DNA of 64,000 bases from Bacteroidales bacterium (GCA_017460915.1 JAFUAA010000047.1:27170-91169); one strand, 5' to 3'. Counted from the first letter of the stretch, positions 26,134 through 35,066 are shown. Made by a program: numbers and translations. The notes: generated by a model not told the origin, from the sequence alone.

Positions 26134-26865
26134 TTACCATTTGCGGCTTGCCAAAACCAATTTCGTCGCACTGAGGAACAGCGCAATCACACTCAGGAAA
26201 TACAGCACGTCGCGGGTGTCGACCACACCACGGCTCAGTGAGCTGTAGTGCGCGTTCATGCCCAACTGCTGGATGAACAAATCGACGCGCCCGAACAACG
26301 AAAGCGAATAGATGAACTCAAAGCCTATCAGCAAAAAACCGCAGAGAAAGACAGAGATGATGAAGGCCAGTATCTGATTGTTGGTCAGCGAGCTACAAAA
26401 GATTCCTATGCTCACGAAACTCGCGCTGAGCAAAAACAGCCCGATATAGGAGCCCCAAATGCCGCCACTATCGAGATTGCCTTTGGGCAAACCTAACTGA
26501 TAGACAGACCAATAATATATGAACGTAGGAATCAGTGCGAGCAACACAAGCGCGACACCCGCCAAAAACTTCGCCCAAATGATTTGCCAATCGGAAAGCG
26601 GCTTGGTGAGCAGCATCTCGATGGTGCCAGTGCGGTTTTCCTCGGCGAAACTGCGCATCGTCACGGCAGGCACGAGGAAAAGAAACACCCAAGGGGCCAA
26701 GATGAAGAGGCTGTCGAGGTTGGCGTAAACGGAATCAAGCACGTTGAAACCGCTTTGGAACACCCAGAGGAAAAGCCCCGTGATGAGCAGGAAAACCACA
26801 ATCACCATGATGCCGATGAGCGAACTCAGGAAATTGCTGATCTCTTTTTTGAACAATGCATACAT
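26134..26865 (-). CDS. gldF: GldF, ABC transporter permease
   Basis: 243 residues from MYALFKKEISNFLSSLIGIM. The open frame extends to 27039, but that part lies upstream of the promoter box and is not expressed. Six membrane helices are apparent, with the ABC-2 permease signature TMRSFAEENRTGTIEMLLTK PLSDWQIIWAKFLAG near the first loop. It is the membrane subunit of the GldAFG complex. It is first in the gldF-gldG-DUF4340 operon. Confidence 0.9.
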   Translation of the reverse strand: MYALFKKEISNFLSSLIGIMVIVVFLLITGLFLWVFQSGFNVLDSVYANLDSLFILAPWVFLFLVPAVTMRSFAEENRTGTIEMLLTKPLSDWQIIWAKFLAGVALVLLALIPTFIYYWSVYQLGLPKGNLDSGGIWGSYIGLFLLSASFVSIGIFCSSLTNNQILAFIISVFLCGFLLIGFEFIYSLSLFGRVDLFIQQLGMNAHYSSLSRGVVDTRDVLYFLSVIALFLSATKLVLASRKW

Positions 26866-26886
26866 GCGCAAAAGGTATTTGGGGTG

Positions 26887-26894
26887 CAAAGGTA
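26887..26894 (-). promoter_or_regulatory. -7 box for gldF
   Basis: TACCTTTG on the minus strand, 21 bases before the ATG at 26865. Confidence 0.7.
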
Positions 26895-27009
26895 CGAGTT
26901 TTTTTCCTTTCCTCGCCGCATCATTCAAGATTATTCTCGGCATGACACATGAAGCCAGCCCTAACAAAAGAATTAAGATGGCATATTGTGAAAAGAAATA
27001 AAAAAGTCC

Positions 27010-27017
27010 TATTTTTG
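27010..27017 (+). promoter_or_regulatory. -7 box for the small coiled-coil gene
   Basis: TATTTTTG, 52 bases before the ATG at 27070. Confidence 0.6.
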
Positions 27018-27069
27018 CAGTCGAAAACGAGCAACCCAACCGTTACTACGGAAAAAAATTTAATTCATT

Positions 27070-27381
27070 ATGTATCAAATTTTTAAAGACCAACTTGAAA
27101 AATCGAAACTGATTCTGTCAGGAGTAAAAAGGAACCAACGCCTAGGTCGGGAGGCCGGCGTGGAAGAAAGCGTGATACACAAATTGGAAGAAGACTGCAA
27201 GCGCTTGGAGGCACTTTCGGCCGAGATGGACAAGATTCACGAGGAACTTTGCAAGAAGACCGAAGAAGCCCATGCCACACTCAACGTGTTGAAAGGCAGG
27301 ACACAAACCGTGAAGAAAGCCATCAAGAACAAATATGACCAGACTTGGTGGACCAAGTTCGGCATCCCCGACAAAAGGTAG
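27070..27381 (+). CDS. small coiled-coil protein, unknown function
   Basis: 103 residues, highly charged and helical (VEESVIHKLEEDCKRLEALS, IHEELCKKTEEAHATLNVLK), ending in a distinctive YDQTWWTKFGIPDKR. No signal peptide or membrane segment. I recognise no named family. It has its own promoter and a terminator directly behind, so it is a genuine, separately expressed gene. Confidence 0.65.
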   Translation: MYQIFKDQLEKSKLILSGVKRNQRLGREAGVEESVIHKLEEDCKRLEALSAEMDKIHEELCKKTEEAHATLNVLKGRTQTVKKAIKNKYDQTWWTKFGIPDKR

Positions 27382-27406
27382 AGCTTCACATTCGTCAGCC
27401 ATCAGA

Positions 27407-27436
27407 AAAGCCGTCTCAAAACGAGGCGGTTTTTCT
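27407..27436 (+). terminator. terminator of the coiled-coil gene
   Basis: GCCGTCTC / GAGGCGGT stem (with G-U pairs) and a following T run. It overlaps the end of the convergent methyltransferase gene. Confidence 0.7.
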
Positions 27437-28588
27437 TGTTTTGATGAGTACCTTTTGCTCGCCCTTCAAAGTGGTGGCAAACAAATAAACCTCATCTCCA
27501 TCATTGATTTTCAACGATTTCCGCAACTCGGCCACCGAAAGCGGGAAATTGCGCACGGCGATGCTAGCCTTGTCGACACCCGAAAGCAGGGTTTGCCGCA
27601 CCTTTTTGTGATATGTAGCCCAACTTTCCACCTCGAAAACGCGACCAGGAAAATCAGGAACCAAGTGCTCTGAAGTGTATAAATTACTGTTTTTATGCAA
27701 TTTGAGCACAGCATAACGTTCTGTCAAAAGCTTGTAACAACCTGCCTTCATCAAGGCTGGATGGGGTTCATAGAGGAATTTTGAGACACTTTCAGCCAAC
27801 CTGACAGGGCAATTTCGCTCCTCCTCCATCGTAAACTGCAATTCAGGCTGTTCCGTCAGCAAGTTGACGCAGAAGAATTGCGTTTCTCCTCGAAATTCAC
27901 GTTCCAAAATGAAGTCCAACTCCTTACACTCGTTGGCCACGGCCACCACATGCACTTCCTTCACATGATGCAACTCCTCCAAGGCTTGGCTGATGTCGAG
28001 CATGGGCGAAAGTTTCACCATCACCGTGCGGGCTTTTTGCAGCAGCAGAACTTGCAATTCTGCCACATCGGGCGTGCAGTCGCTGATGGAAACGGTTTTC
28101 CGCCCGTAGGCATCACGTCGCGCAGGGTCAATGAAAATGCAGTCCTTTTCACCGCATTGGCTCAGATAGTCCTCGGCCGTTGCATTCAGCACATTGATTT
28201 GGGCATTCAAGATGGTGAAATTGTGTCGGGCCAAGTCGCAAAGCGTGACCTGTTGCTCCACGTAGTCGGTCTGCTGGAAGCCTTGCGATATATAATAGGT
28301 GTCGATGCCCAGACCTCCCGTAAGGTCGGCTAACGATATTCCATGCAGCATCTTGGCCTTATGGCGCGCCGCAGCTTCCGACGAACATTGTTCGAGGGAG
28401 AGATGGGCGGGAAAAAGCAGTTCTTCGTTGTCGCTCCACGAGGGCACTTTCTTCTTGAGCAGTTGCCGCGCCTCAATCTGTCGCAAGGCCAATGAAACGT
28501 CAGTGCCGACGGGCGCCTTCTTCAAGGCGAGCGTCGGCACGTCGGCATTCAGGTTTTCCCTGATGAATTGTTTTGTGGTTTCGTTCAT
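27416..28588 (-). CDS. PG1098-like class I SAM methyltransferase
   Basis: 390 residues from the ATG at 28588, which overlaps the upstream stop as TGATG. Motif I is SLADLTGGLGIDTYYISQGF, followed by TDYVEQQVTLCDLARHNF and the catalytic-type motif DCIFIDPARRDAYGRKTVSI. The C-terminal ~90 residues (LVPDFPGRVFEVESWATYHK, KASIAVRNFPLSVAELRKSL, DGDEVYLFATT) are the ferredoxin-like and THUMP-like domains of the PG_1098 family. This points to an RNA methyltransferase, probably acting on rRNA or tRNA; the target is not known. It is co-transcribed with a pseudouridine synthase, consistent with an RNA-modification operon. Confidence 0.8.
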   Translation of the reverse strand: MNETTKQFIRENLNADVPTLALKKAPVGTDVSLALRQIEARQLLKKKVPSWSDNEELLFPAHLSLEQCSSEAAARHKAKMLHGISLADLTGGLGIDTYYISQGFQQTDYVEQQVTLCDLARHNFTILNAQINVLNATAEDYLSQCGEKDCIFIDPARRDAYGRKTVSISDCTPDVAELQVLLLQKARTVMVKLSPMLDISQALEELHHVKEVHVVAVANECKELDFILEREFRGETQFFCVNLLTEQPELQFTMEEERNCPVRLAESVSKFLYEPHPALMKAGCYKLLTERYAVLKLHKNSNLYTSEHLVPDFPGRVFEVESWATYHKKVRQTLLSGVDKASIAVRNFPLSVAELRKSLKINDGDEVYLFATTLKGEQKVLIKTRKTASF

Positions 28589-30072
28589 CAAATCTTCTTC
28601 AGATTCACCACTTCAAGGTCGGTGAGGAAGCGCCATTCGCCACGGGGGAGTTTGTACTTGTCCAAGCCGGCAAACATCACGCGGTCGAGTTTCGTGACCT
28701 CGTAGCCGAGGTGTTCGAAGATGCGGCGCACGATGCGGTTGCGGCCCGAATGGAGCTCGATGCCGATGCTCTTCTTGCTGTCATCATCCTGGTCATAGGC
28801 GATGCTGTCGGCAGCGATGGAGCCGTCGTCAAGCTCAATGCCTTCAGAGATACGGAGCATGTCGTTCTTGACCAAAGGCTTGTCCAAAATCACGTGGTAG
28901 AGTTTCGGCACCTCGCTGCTCGGGTGGGTCAGCTTCTTGGCCAAGTCGCCGTCGTTGGTGAAAAGCAACAGTCCGGTGGTCTGCTTGTCGAGGCGGCCTA
29001 CAGGATAGACGCGCTCGGGGCAAGCGTTCTTCACGAGTTCCATCACGGTGTCGCGCTCGTATGGGTCATCACTGGTCGTGATGTAGCCTTTGGGCTTGTT
29101 GAGCAGGATGTAGCGAAGCTTCTCGCGGTTGAGGGTCTGGCCTCCATACACCACCTTGTCTTCGGTCTTCACCTTATAGCCCATCGTGGTAATCACTTCG
29201 TCGTTCACCATCACGCAACCAGCCTTGATGAGGTCGTCGGCTTCGCGGCGCGAGCAGATGCCACAGTCGGCCAAATATTTGTTGAGGCGGATTTCGCCAG
29301 TAGCCTTCGGGCGATCATACAACGGGTCTTTCTCGCGAACATAGCCCTTGCGGCCACGGCGGGGTTCTTCATCATTGTAGCGGCGACGCTCGCGGGGGCG
29401 GTCACCAAAGCGGTGCTCACCACGCGGACGCTCGTCATCGAAACGGCGCGACCTTGGACGGTCATCGTCGTCGAAGCGCCGACGCGGGCGGTCGTCAAAG
29501 CGACGTTCGCCACGAGGTTTGTCATCGTCGAAACGACGGCGCGGACGCTCATCATCGTCAAAGCGGCGACGCGGACGATCGTCATCGTCAAAGCGGCGAC
29601 GCGGACAATCGTCATCGTGGATACGGCGTTCACGCGGCTTGTCGTCGTCGAAACGGCGACGCGGACGGTCATCATCATCAAAGCGGCGACGCGGACGGTC
29701 GTCGTCGAAACGACGGCGTGGACGGTCGTCGTCATGGAAACGGCGTTCGCCACGCGGCTTGTCGTCTTCGAAACGGCGACGCGGACGCTCGTCATCGTCA
29801 AAGCGACGGCGTGGGCGGTCGTCGTGTTCGTCGTCGAAGCGGCGGCGCGGACGGTCACCGAACTTACGGTCACCGAAACGGCGGTCGCCACGGTTGTCAT
29901 CAAATCGGCGTTCACCTCTCGGCTCATCGCCAAAACTTCTTCTCTCTTCAGACCCTTCTTCGTCACCGTCACGGTGATAAAACTTGAAGGATCTCCTCTG
30001 TTGGAACAGCTCTTGCTCGTCAACAGGTCTTCTGGTGCGCGGACGCTTGCCAGATCTTTCGTTGTCAGTCAT
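28588..30072 (-). CDS. RsuA/RluB-family pseudouridine synthase with repetitive Arg/Asp tail
   Basis: 494 residues in two very different halves. Residues 1-255 are a low-complexity domain built from tandem RPRRRFDDD units, with KPRGERRF variants, i.e. alternating Arg and Asp clusters with a regularly spaced Phe. Residues about 260-494 are a normal RsuA-family enzyme: S4 domain ([33 protein letters not shown]), catalytic Asp in [20 protein letters not shown], and [17 protein letters not shown]. It should isomerise a uridine in 23S or 16S rRNA. The tail may bind RNA or drive condensation. The repeat DNA is minisatellite-like and open in other frames, so long overlapping ORFs there are artefacts. 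Confidence 0.9.
   Translation of the reverse strand: MTDNERSGKRPRTRRPVDEQELFQQRRSFKFYHRDGDEEGSEERRSFGDEPRGERRFDDNRGDRRFGDRKFGDRPRRRFDDEHDDRPRRRFDDDERPRRRFEDDKPRGERRFHDDDRPRRRFDDDRPRRRFDDDDRPRRRFDDDKPRERRIHDDDCPRRRFDDDDRPRRRFDDDERPRRRFDDDKPRGERRFDDRPRRRFDDDDRPRSRRFDDERPRGEHRFGDRPRERRRYNDEEPRRGRKGYVREKDPLYDRPKATGEIRLNKYLADCGICSRREADDLIKAGCVMVNDEVITTMGYKVKTEDKVVYGGQTLNREKLRYILLNKPKGYITTSDDPYERDTVMELVKNACPERVYPVGRLDKQTTGLLLFTNDGDLAKKLTHPSSEVPKLYHVILDKPLVKNDMLRISEGIELDDGSIAADSIAYDQDDDSKKSIGIELHSGRNRIVRRIFEHLGYEVTKLDRVMFAGLDKYKLPRGEWRFLTDLEVVNLKKI
29400..29900. repeat. minisatellite encoding RPRRRFDDD units
   Basis: About 18 imperfect units of roughly 27-30 bp (core CGGCGACGCGGACG followed by GTCATC-type triplets), all within the pseudouridine synthase gene. 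Unit number is likely to vary between strains. Confidence 0.85.
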
Positions 30073-30163
30073 TCAATTAATGTATTAATGTTGTTACTAA
30101 GCTCCGCTATTTTGCGGAAACGGGCGGCAAAAGTACGAATAATTTGGGAATTAGCGTATGGTT

Positions 30164-30391
30164 TCAATCCTTTTTCCTTTCATTCCTCCAATCCGAGTAG
30201 CATTTGAAGAAATCGTAATCCAGTAGGTCGCTGATTTTGAGCAGCAGGTCGGTGTAAATCCACGGGCGGTTGAAGATTTTGTAGGCGTTTTGCCGCGAAT
30301 AGCCCAATTGCTTGGCGAGCCAGGTGATGCTGCGCCCTTGTCGTGCCAATTCTTGCTTGATGAGGTTGCCGATGTGTGGTTCTTCTTGCAT
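30164..30391 (-). CDS. small XRE-type helix-turn-helix protein
   Basis: 75 residues from MQEEPHIGNLIKQELARQGR. The helix-turn-helix is ITWLAKQLGYSRQNAYKIFN, followed by RPWIYTDLLLKISDLLDYDF. Small proteins of this type are frequent orphan regulators in Bacteroidales. The open frame continues upstream, but the homologous part begins at this ATG. An unusually long leader of about 285 nt separates it from its likely promoter. Confidence 0.75.
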   Translation of the reverse strand: MQEEPHIGNLIKQELARQGRSITWLAKQLGYSRQNAYKIFNRPWIYTDLLLKISDLLDYDFFKCYSDWRNERKKD

Positions 30392-30684
30392 TGCGTTTGC
30401 CGTTGGTGGAGCCTCTTGCCCGTATAAGGACACGAAAAAGGCGGAATTGCCATTTCCATGCTTATACCGTAATCGAGGCTCGGCAAAGCCATTGTAGCAT
30501 ATAAGCACGAACAATTCACGCCCTATAAGCGTGAACTCTTCGCAACTTATTCTCGCTACTTGAATTTTGCCGATTCCGATTACAAAGAATAAGAGCGTAA
30601 AGCTCGGTGTAATTATTTCTATTATCTATTATCTATTTGTTCTCTCTTCTTTGATTTTAGATTACCGTTGAAAAGGCAAAAATA
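30392..30684 (-). promoter_or_regulatory. long leader and promoter of the XRE gene
   Basis: TATTTTTG at 30684-30677 on the minus strand is the only good -7 box, giving a leader of about 285 nt. The leader holds several potential hairpins (TTCACGC / GCGTGAA around TATAAG; AGAGCGTAAAGCTC) and a run of ATAGATA repeats. No gene is evident in it. It may be a cis-regulatory RNA or part of an older, longer gene. Confidence 0.4.
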
Positions 30685-30786
30685 CAAATAATTCAAAATT
30701 CGACATCATCTTTCATCCAAAATACAATAAAACGGGTACGCCAAATATATTAGCGTATCCGTTTTATGGAAACTCATCAATGATAC

Positions 30787-31158
30787 TTACCAAGCGGGCG
30801 TAGCTTTTGACGCACCGTCGTCTTGTTTCTTACACTTCATCTCCTTCCAACTTTCTGTCTCGGTCATCGACTTTTGGTTGGTATTTGACCTTGTATTCGA
30901 TGAGTTATACCCTCCACTAATGCTTCCACCAACAGTGGTTCCTCCTACATTTACCCCTCCGTTAAGATTGTATCCAGAAGTTCCAGAATTGGACGAGCCA
31001 ATAGTTGATGTCGTGGTTTGGGTGATTGTAACTTCTCGGCAAATTCCCCTGTCTCCATCTTTGGTGACACATTTCTGGCCTTCAGTTTTGCAAACTTGGG
31101 CATTGGCCATAAAAGCGAATCCGAAAATGGCAAAACAGATTAACACTATTTTCTTCAT
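30787..31158 (-). CDS. small exported Ser/Gly-rich protein
   Basis: 123 residues from MKKIVLICFAIFGFAFMANAQ, a clear signal peptide. The mature part has a Cys-containing head (VCKTEGQKCVTKDGDRGICR), a repetitive Gly/Ser/Thr/Asn middle (SGYNLNGGVNVGGTTVGGSI) and a basic Cys-containing end (SWKEMKCKKQDD). I do not recognise a family. It is the third gene of a minus-strand run with 31179-31604 (20 bp gap) and the OmpH-like gene. Confidence 0.6.
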   Translation of the reverse strand: MKKIVLICFAIFGFAFMANAQVCKTEGQKCVTKDGDRGICREVTITQTTTSTIGSSNSGTSGYNLNGGVNVGGTTVGGSISGGYNSSNTRSNTNQKSMTETESWKEMKCKKQDDGASKATPAW

Positions 31159-31178
31159 ATCGAATAGGTTTGCCATGT

Positions 31179-31604
31179 TTAACGTATGGTTATTTCTCTT
31201 GCTCCAGGAACAACGCCCGTAACAGAAGCACCACAAATCTCCGTGGTTTCAAAATCACCACCGGGACGAAGTTTAACGCTAATTGATCCACTTCCACCTT
31301 TGTAGGTGAAGAAAGTATCGATGTACTCATCTGTTGTATTATGTACTCTCAAGGTCACTTTGGCAAACTCTCCCCATTGGTAGTTCGAGTCGTGTTCGGT
31401 CGTAGCAGACCATTGTAATTCACCGATTTGTTCCTTTGCAGAACTCGCAAATTTGTACTTGTAGACTGCAATCGATCCTGTCTGAGGAAATGGCGTGTTA
31501 GCTGAAATCTCAATTTCATTCTTCGTAGTGAAAGCACTGTTGACAACGAGCACTGCCGCCATGCAACAAAGGATTCCAATTGATAAAAACAGTTTTTTCT
31601 TCAT
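31179..31604 (-). CDS. exported protein of unknown function
   Basis: 141 residues. The N-terminal hydrophobic segment (LFLSIGILCCMAAVLVVNSA) is a signal peptide or anchor. The remainder is beta-rich (SIAVYKYKFASSAKEQIGEL, FAKVTLRVHNTTDEYIDTFF, GSGSISVKLRPGGDFETTEI), like a single Ig-type domain. No family assigned. It is the middle gene of the 30787-32769 cluster. Confidence 0.6.
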   Translation of the reverse strand: MKKKLFLSIGILCCMAAVLVVNSAFTTKNEIEISANTPFPQTGSIAVYKYKFASSAKEQIGELQWSATTEHDSNYQWGEFAKVTLRVHNTTDEYIDTFFTYKGGSGSISVKLRPGGDFETTEICGASVTGVVPGAREITIR

Positions 31605-31662
31605 TTAATTTTGTGCCAGGTTATATCCCATTTGGCTCGTCGGGGTTGGTTTGTTTTATGTA

Positions 31663-32769
31663 TTAAATACCTAATTTCTTCATAACCATATAAGTAATAT
31701 CAATAGAATCTTCACCCAAAAAGACAGTTGCTCCGGTAGCAATGTCAATAACATAGGTTAATTCATTCTCGCTTGAAACAGAGTTTATTGCATTTTGGAT
31801 TTTGTTAAGAATAGGCTTCAGCAAATCAGCACGTTTAGCCTCAAACTCACTTTCTGCATCTGATTGGAATTGTTGGATTCGCGTCTGTAAATCAACTATT
31901 TCTTTTTCTTTCGACTGTTTCACATAATCAGACATGGTAGTATAATTGGCCTCGTAGTACTGCATTTTTGTTTGGTATTCATTAGTCATGGTTTGAAGAT
32001 GATTCTGAAGTTGTCCATAAAACTGTTCCAGCTCTTTCTCAGCCCTAACCTTATCGGGCATGGCATCAAGAATAGCAGCGGTGTTTATGTGAGCTATCAA
32101 AGCCCCACCTAATGTATTTGTATTAGGAGAGGACGACAATTCGTTGATTCCACTATAACTTGAGGTTTCACTATAATTGGAGGTTTCACTATAATTGGAG
32201 GTTTCATAGTAACCCGATGTTGTGTAATTATTGCTACCTTCCCATGATTGCCGTTCTAATTCTCTTTGTTGCCGTGCCTTTTCGAGTCTTTCTCGCGCAA
32301 TTCTATCCTGTAATTCTATTACAGATTCTGCAATAGAATAACCCATCGTTGTGTTTCTTTTATCCAAAGCCTCTTGACGGTCCATCCCACTGCTAACATC
32401 TTGATTGTATTCACGGTTAGCAGTATTAACAGCGTTGGCACTATTTAAATATGTGTCGTAATCGTAATTGCCTGTAGCATTCAAAATGGTCTGAGCACCT
32501 TGTATTACAGCACCTGTATAATTGCCATTGTATACATCTCTTGTGGCATTTGCCGCATTTTGATTGGCATTACATTCATTAGAGAAATAATTGAGGACAT
32601 TTCTCATATTTTCTTTGTCTTGGCTTGAGTAACTGGAATTGTCAATCCAACGTTCACCAAGTGCTTGACCGATTCCCCCTAGTATTCTTCCCAATTGGGC
32701 ATAGCTAACCAATGCTGTCAGCATATTAATGGTCAGAATGGCAAATACCAAAAGTGCATTTTTCTTCAT
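31663..32769 (-). CDS. OmpH/Skp-like periplasmic protein with N-terminal extension
   Basis: 368 residues from MKKNALLVFAILTINMLTAL (signal peptide ending SYAQ). The C-terminal half is OmpH/Skp-like: IAHINTAAILDAMPDKVRAE, a long coiled coil (QTKMQYYEANYTTMSDYVKQ, KEIVDLQTRIQQFQSDAESE) and the closing LTYVIDIATGATVFLGEDSI DITYMVMKKL. Such proteins escort outer-membrane proteins. The N-terminal ~180 residues (GGIGQALGERWIDNSSYSSQ, MLNYFSNECNAN-type region, RIARERLEKARQQRELERQS) and a small repeat (NYSETSNYSETSSYSG, encoded by 18-bp DNA repeats at about 32148-32205) are extra. It is the first gene of its cluster. Confidence 0.75.
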   Translation of the reverse strand: MKKNALLVFAILTINMLTALVSYAQLGRILGGIGQALGERWIDNSSYSSQDKENMRNVLNYFSNECNANQNAANATRDVYNGNYTGAVIQGAQTILNATGNYDYDTYLNSANAVNTANREYNQDVSSGMDRQEALDKRNTTMGYSIAESVIELQDRIARERLEKARQQRELERQSWEGSNNYTTSGYYETSNYSETSNYSETSSYSGINELSSSPNTNTLGGALIAHINTAAILDAMPDKVRAEKELEQFYGQLQNHLQTMTNEYQTKMQYYEANYTTMSDYVKQSKEKEIVDLQTRIQQFQSDAESEFEAKRADLLKPILNKIQNAINSVSSENELTYVIDIATGATVFLGEDSIDITYMVMKKLGI

Positions 32770-32953
32770 GTTTCTTTCACCCCGTTCTATCCCATCGGGC
32801 GCGTCGGTTTTAAGGGTTAGTATTTCACGGAGTAAAAGTAGACAAAAGCAGCATACGGCATTCATTTTCAGCGTCAACCGTATTGAGCGAAAGATTATGC
32901 TTTTTTGTTGTCGGAAATGTAAACAGATAGATTACAATTCACAATATGGTTAT

Positions 32954-32975
32954 GAGACGCGATAAATCGCGTCTC
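32954..32975. repeat. palindromic element
   Basis: GAGACGCGAT / ATCGCGTCTC inverted repeat of the GAGACG family. It lies in the 300-bp space between the OmpH-like and GSCFA genes, which otherwise shows only the second copy below. Confidence 0.75.
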
Positions 32976-33031
32976 TACATGATTGGACGGTTTTTGAAAC
33001 AATAATGTTTATCTATAACATGTGGTTGGTA

Positions 33032-33054
33032 GAGACGCCGATTCATCGCGTCTC
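33032..33054. repeat. palindromic element
   Basis: GAGACGCCGAT / ATCGCGTCTC, an imperfect copy of the same element, 20 bp from the end of the GSCFA gene. Confidence 0.7.
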
Positions 33055-33073
33055 GAAAACATTTGAAGAAACA

Positions 33074-34027
33074 TCATTCGCCCAAATTCTCAAGACAAAT
33101 TCCCGGGAAATCGTTCTTCAATTTGCTGATTCTCTTCTCTTTTTGCGCCTCAAACCGCTTGAACGCCTCGCTTTCAGGAAACACCGCCCTATGCTGCAGC
33201 ATCTGCTTTAACTCGGCAGCGGCCTTCATGGCAGGTTTTTCTTTCGGGCCGATGGCAAAATCCACAAAGCGTTCCCAGATGTAGCGCACGGCCTGCTCAG
33301 TGGGATGCACCATGTCCTCCTTGTAGAAACGGTAGTCGCGCAACTCGTCCATCACGATTTCGTAGGCAGGGAAATAATGGGCGTTGCCGAACGTCCTGCA
33401 CACTTCGTCGACGGCCAACAGCAAGGTGGCCTTGCTCAGTTGGTTCCCGTGGAGGCCATCCTTGATATGCCGCAAAGGCGACACGGTGAAGATGAACTGT
33501 TTGTCAGGATACATCTTGGCCAAGCCCGAGAGAACCGCCACCGAAGTCGGCACTGAAAGGCTCATCCTATCAAACTGCCAGGCAGGCAACTTGTGGCAGT
33601 TGGCAACCACCTCTAGCGTTTCCCGCGAGCGAAACACCCACGATGTACCCAAACTGATGATGATCCAACGGGCGTCCTGAAAATGCTCGTGCGCCGCCAG
33701 CAGGTTGGCATTGACACATTCCAGCAAGGCCTCCTCAGTGGGTTGCCAAAAAGTCGTATTGTGGCTGAACGTGCAATAATACCCCTCCCCTGTTTGAATG
33801 ACTTCTTCGTGAGCAAAGGGTCGCCCATGAGCCATTCGATGGACGGCATTGGCCACACTGACGGGATTATACAACACCCCGAAAGGATTCACCAGTGCAT
33901 CGAAACCCAAGCCTTGGCACAGATGGCCCACCTCATCGGCAAAGCACGAACCCAAAAAGAGCAAACCATCGCCGTAGCGTATGGTTTGCTCCATAGGTTG
34001 GATTTTTATTTCAGTTTGAAGCTGCAT
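33074..34027 (-). CDS. GSCFA-domain protein
   Basis: 317 residues from MQLQTEIKIQPMEQTIRYGD. The family name motif is visible as LLFLGSCFADEVGHLCQGLG. It continues with NPFGVLYNPVSVANAVHRMA, WIIISLGTSWVFR, FIFTVSPLRHIKDGLHGNQL SKA and YFPAYEIVMDELRDYRFYKE DMVHPTE, an SGNH/GDSL-like hydrolase arrangement (GSC block, GTS block, D-x-x-H block). It is probably an esterase or acetyl transferase/hydrolase on polysaccharide. The open frame upstream contains the SRHCEERSN peptide, which is a translated interspersed repeat and not part of the protein. Confidence 0.85.
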   Translation of the reverse strand: MQLQTEIKIQPMEQTIRYGDGLLFLGSCFADEVGHLCQGLGFDALVNPFGVLYNPVSVANAVHRMAHGRPFAHEEVIQTGEGYYCTFSHNTTFWQPTEEALLECVNANLLAAHEHFQDARWIIISLGTSWVFRSRETLEVVANCHKLPAWQFDRMSLSVPTSVAVLSGLAKMYPDKQFIFTVSPLRHIKDGLHGNQLSKATLLLAVDEVCRTFGNAHYFPAYEIVMDELRDYRFYKEDMVHPTEQAVRYIWERFVDFAIGPKEKPAMKAAAELKQMLQHRAVFPESEAFKRFEAQKEKRISKLKNDFPGICLENLGE

Positions 34028-34032
34028 ATTTA

Positions 34033-34064
34033 GATTGCTTCGTTCCTCGCAATGACGCGAAGCG
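34033..34064. repeat. interspersed GCTTCG...CGCAATGACGCGAAGC element
   Basis: Inverted arms GCTTCGTTCC / CGCGAAGC around TCGCAATGA, in the short space between trxB and the GSCFA gene. Related copies lie at 35249-35340 and 44243-44307. Confidence 0.7.
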
Positions 34065-34071
34065 TCGTGAA

Positions 34072-35010
34072 TCATTGTCCCATCAGGAAGCGTTCCACCT
34101 CGATGCCAGCCATGGCACCCGTTCCAGCAGCCACGATGGCCTGACGATAAATGCGGTCCTGGCAGTCGCCGCAAGCGAAGATGCCTTCCACGTTGGTGGC
34201 CGTCGATTTCGGCTTGGTGATGATGTATCCCTCCTCGTCCATGTCGAGGATACCCTTGAAAGGCTCCGTATTGGGCGTGTGGCCGATGGCCTCAAAGAAG
34301 CCGTCCACATAAATGGTGCGCTCTTCCTTGGTCTCGCTGTGATACAGGACTGCGCCCTTCAATTTCTTCATAAAGCCTTGTTGCTCTCCAAAGAGTTCCT
34401 TGGTCTGGTGTTTCCACAGCACCTCGATATTGGGCGTATTAAGCACACGATGTTGCATCGCTTTCGAGGCACGGAGCACGTCGCGGCGGACGATGAGATA
34501 GACCTTGTTGCAAAGCTTGGCCAAATAAGTGGCGTCTTCGCAGGCCGTATCGCCGCCGCCAACCACCGCCACGTCCTTTCCTTTATAGAAAAAGCCGTCG
34601 CAAGTGGCGCAAGCCGACACGCCGCCACCCTTGAATTCTTCCTCGGTCGGCAAACCCAGATAACGTGCCGCCGCACCCGTCGAGACGATGATGCTGTCGG
34701 CCAGAAGCTCTCCATCGTATTCCGTCGTCACCTTGAAAGGCCGTTGGCTGACGTCAATAGAAGTCACTTCGCCTTCTCGGATTTCGGCACCGAAGCGCTC
34801 GGCCTGCTGACGGATTTCGTCCATCATGTCGGGGCCTTTCACACCCTGTGGATAGCCCGGAAAGTTCTCGATTTCGGTGGTTTGGGTGAGTTGCCCGCCA
34901 GGTTGCATACCTTCATAGATGACGGTTTTCACATCGGCGCGACCCGTATAGATGGCTGCGGTATAGCCCGCAGGACCCGAGCCAATAATCAGACATTCAA
35001 TATGTTCCAT
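34072..35010 (-). CDS. trxB: thioredoxin reductase
   Basis: 312 residues, full length. FAD site IIGSGPAGYTAAIYTGRA; redox centre CATCDGFFYKG; NADPH site VAVVGGGDTACEDATYLAKL; C-terminal FAD motif GIFACGDCQDRIYRQAIVAA GTG. It reduces thioredoxin with NADPH in the cytoplasm. The promoter TACCTTTG lies 48 bases upstream. It is transcribed towards the GSCFA gene, with only a repeat element between them. Confidence 0.95.
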   Translation of the reverse strand: MEHIECLIIGSGPAGYTAAIYTGRADVKTVIYEGMQPGGQLTQTTEIENFPGYPQGVKGPDMMDEIRQQAERFGAEIREGEVTSIDVSQRPFKVTTEYDGELLADSIIVSTGAAARYLGLPTEEEFKGGGVSACATCDGFFYKGKDVAVVGGGDTACEDATYLAKLCNKVYLIVRRDVLRASKAMQHRVLNTPNIEVLWKHQTKELFGEQQGFMKKLKGAVLYHSETKEERTIYVDGFFEAIGHTPNTEPFKGILDMDEEGYIITKPKSTATNVEGIFACGDCQDRIYRQAIVAAGTGAMAGIEVERFLMGQ

Positions 35011-35058
35011 AGTTGTAAGTTGTAAGTTGTTCAGTTATTCAGTTGACTTTATTTGGTG

Positions 35059-35066
35059 CAAAGGTA
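35059..35066 (-). promoter_or_regulatory. -7 box for trxB
   Basis: TACCTTTG on the minus strand, upstream of the ATG at 35010. Confidence 0.65.

Noticed and set aside
26866-27039. N-terminal extension of GldF with a second hydrophobic segment
   Set aside because: The -7 box TACCTTTG at 26887-26894 lies within it, so it cannot be in the mRNA.
29400-29900. Regular repeats resembling a CRISPR array
   Set aside because: Units are contiguous, imperfect and translated; there are no unique spacers and no cas genes nearby.
28573-30207. 544-codon plus-strand frame and several other long frames over the Arg/Asp repeat
   Set aside because: The minisatellite has few stop-forming triplets in any frame; only the minus frame contains S4 and pseudouridine synthase motifs.
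34028-34174. N-terminal extension of the GSCFA protein (SRHCEERSN region)
   Set aside because: Translated interspersed repeat overlapping the end of trxB; the family begins at the ATG at 34027.
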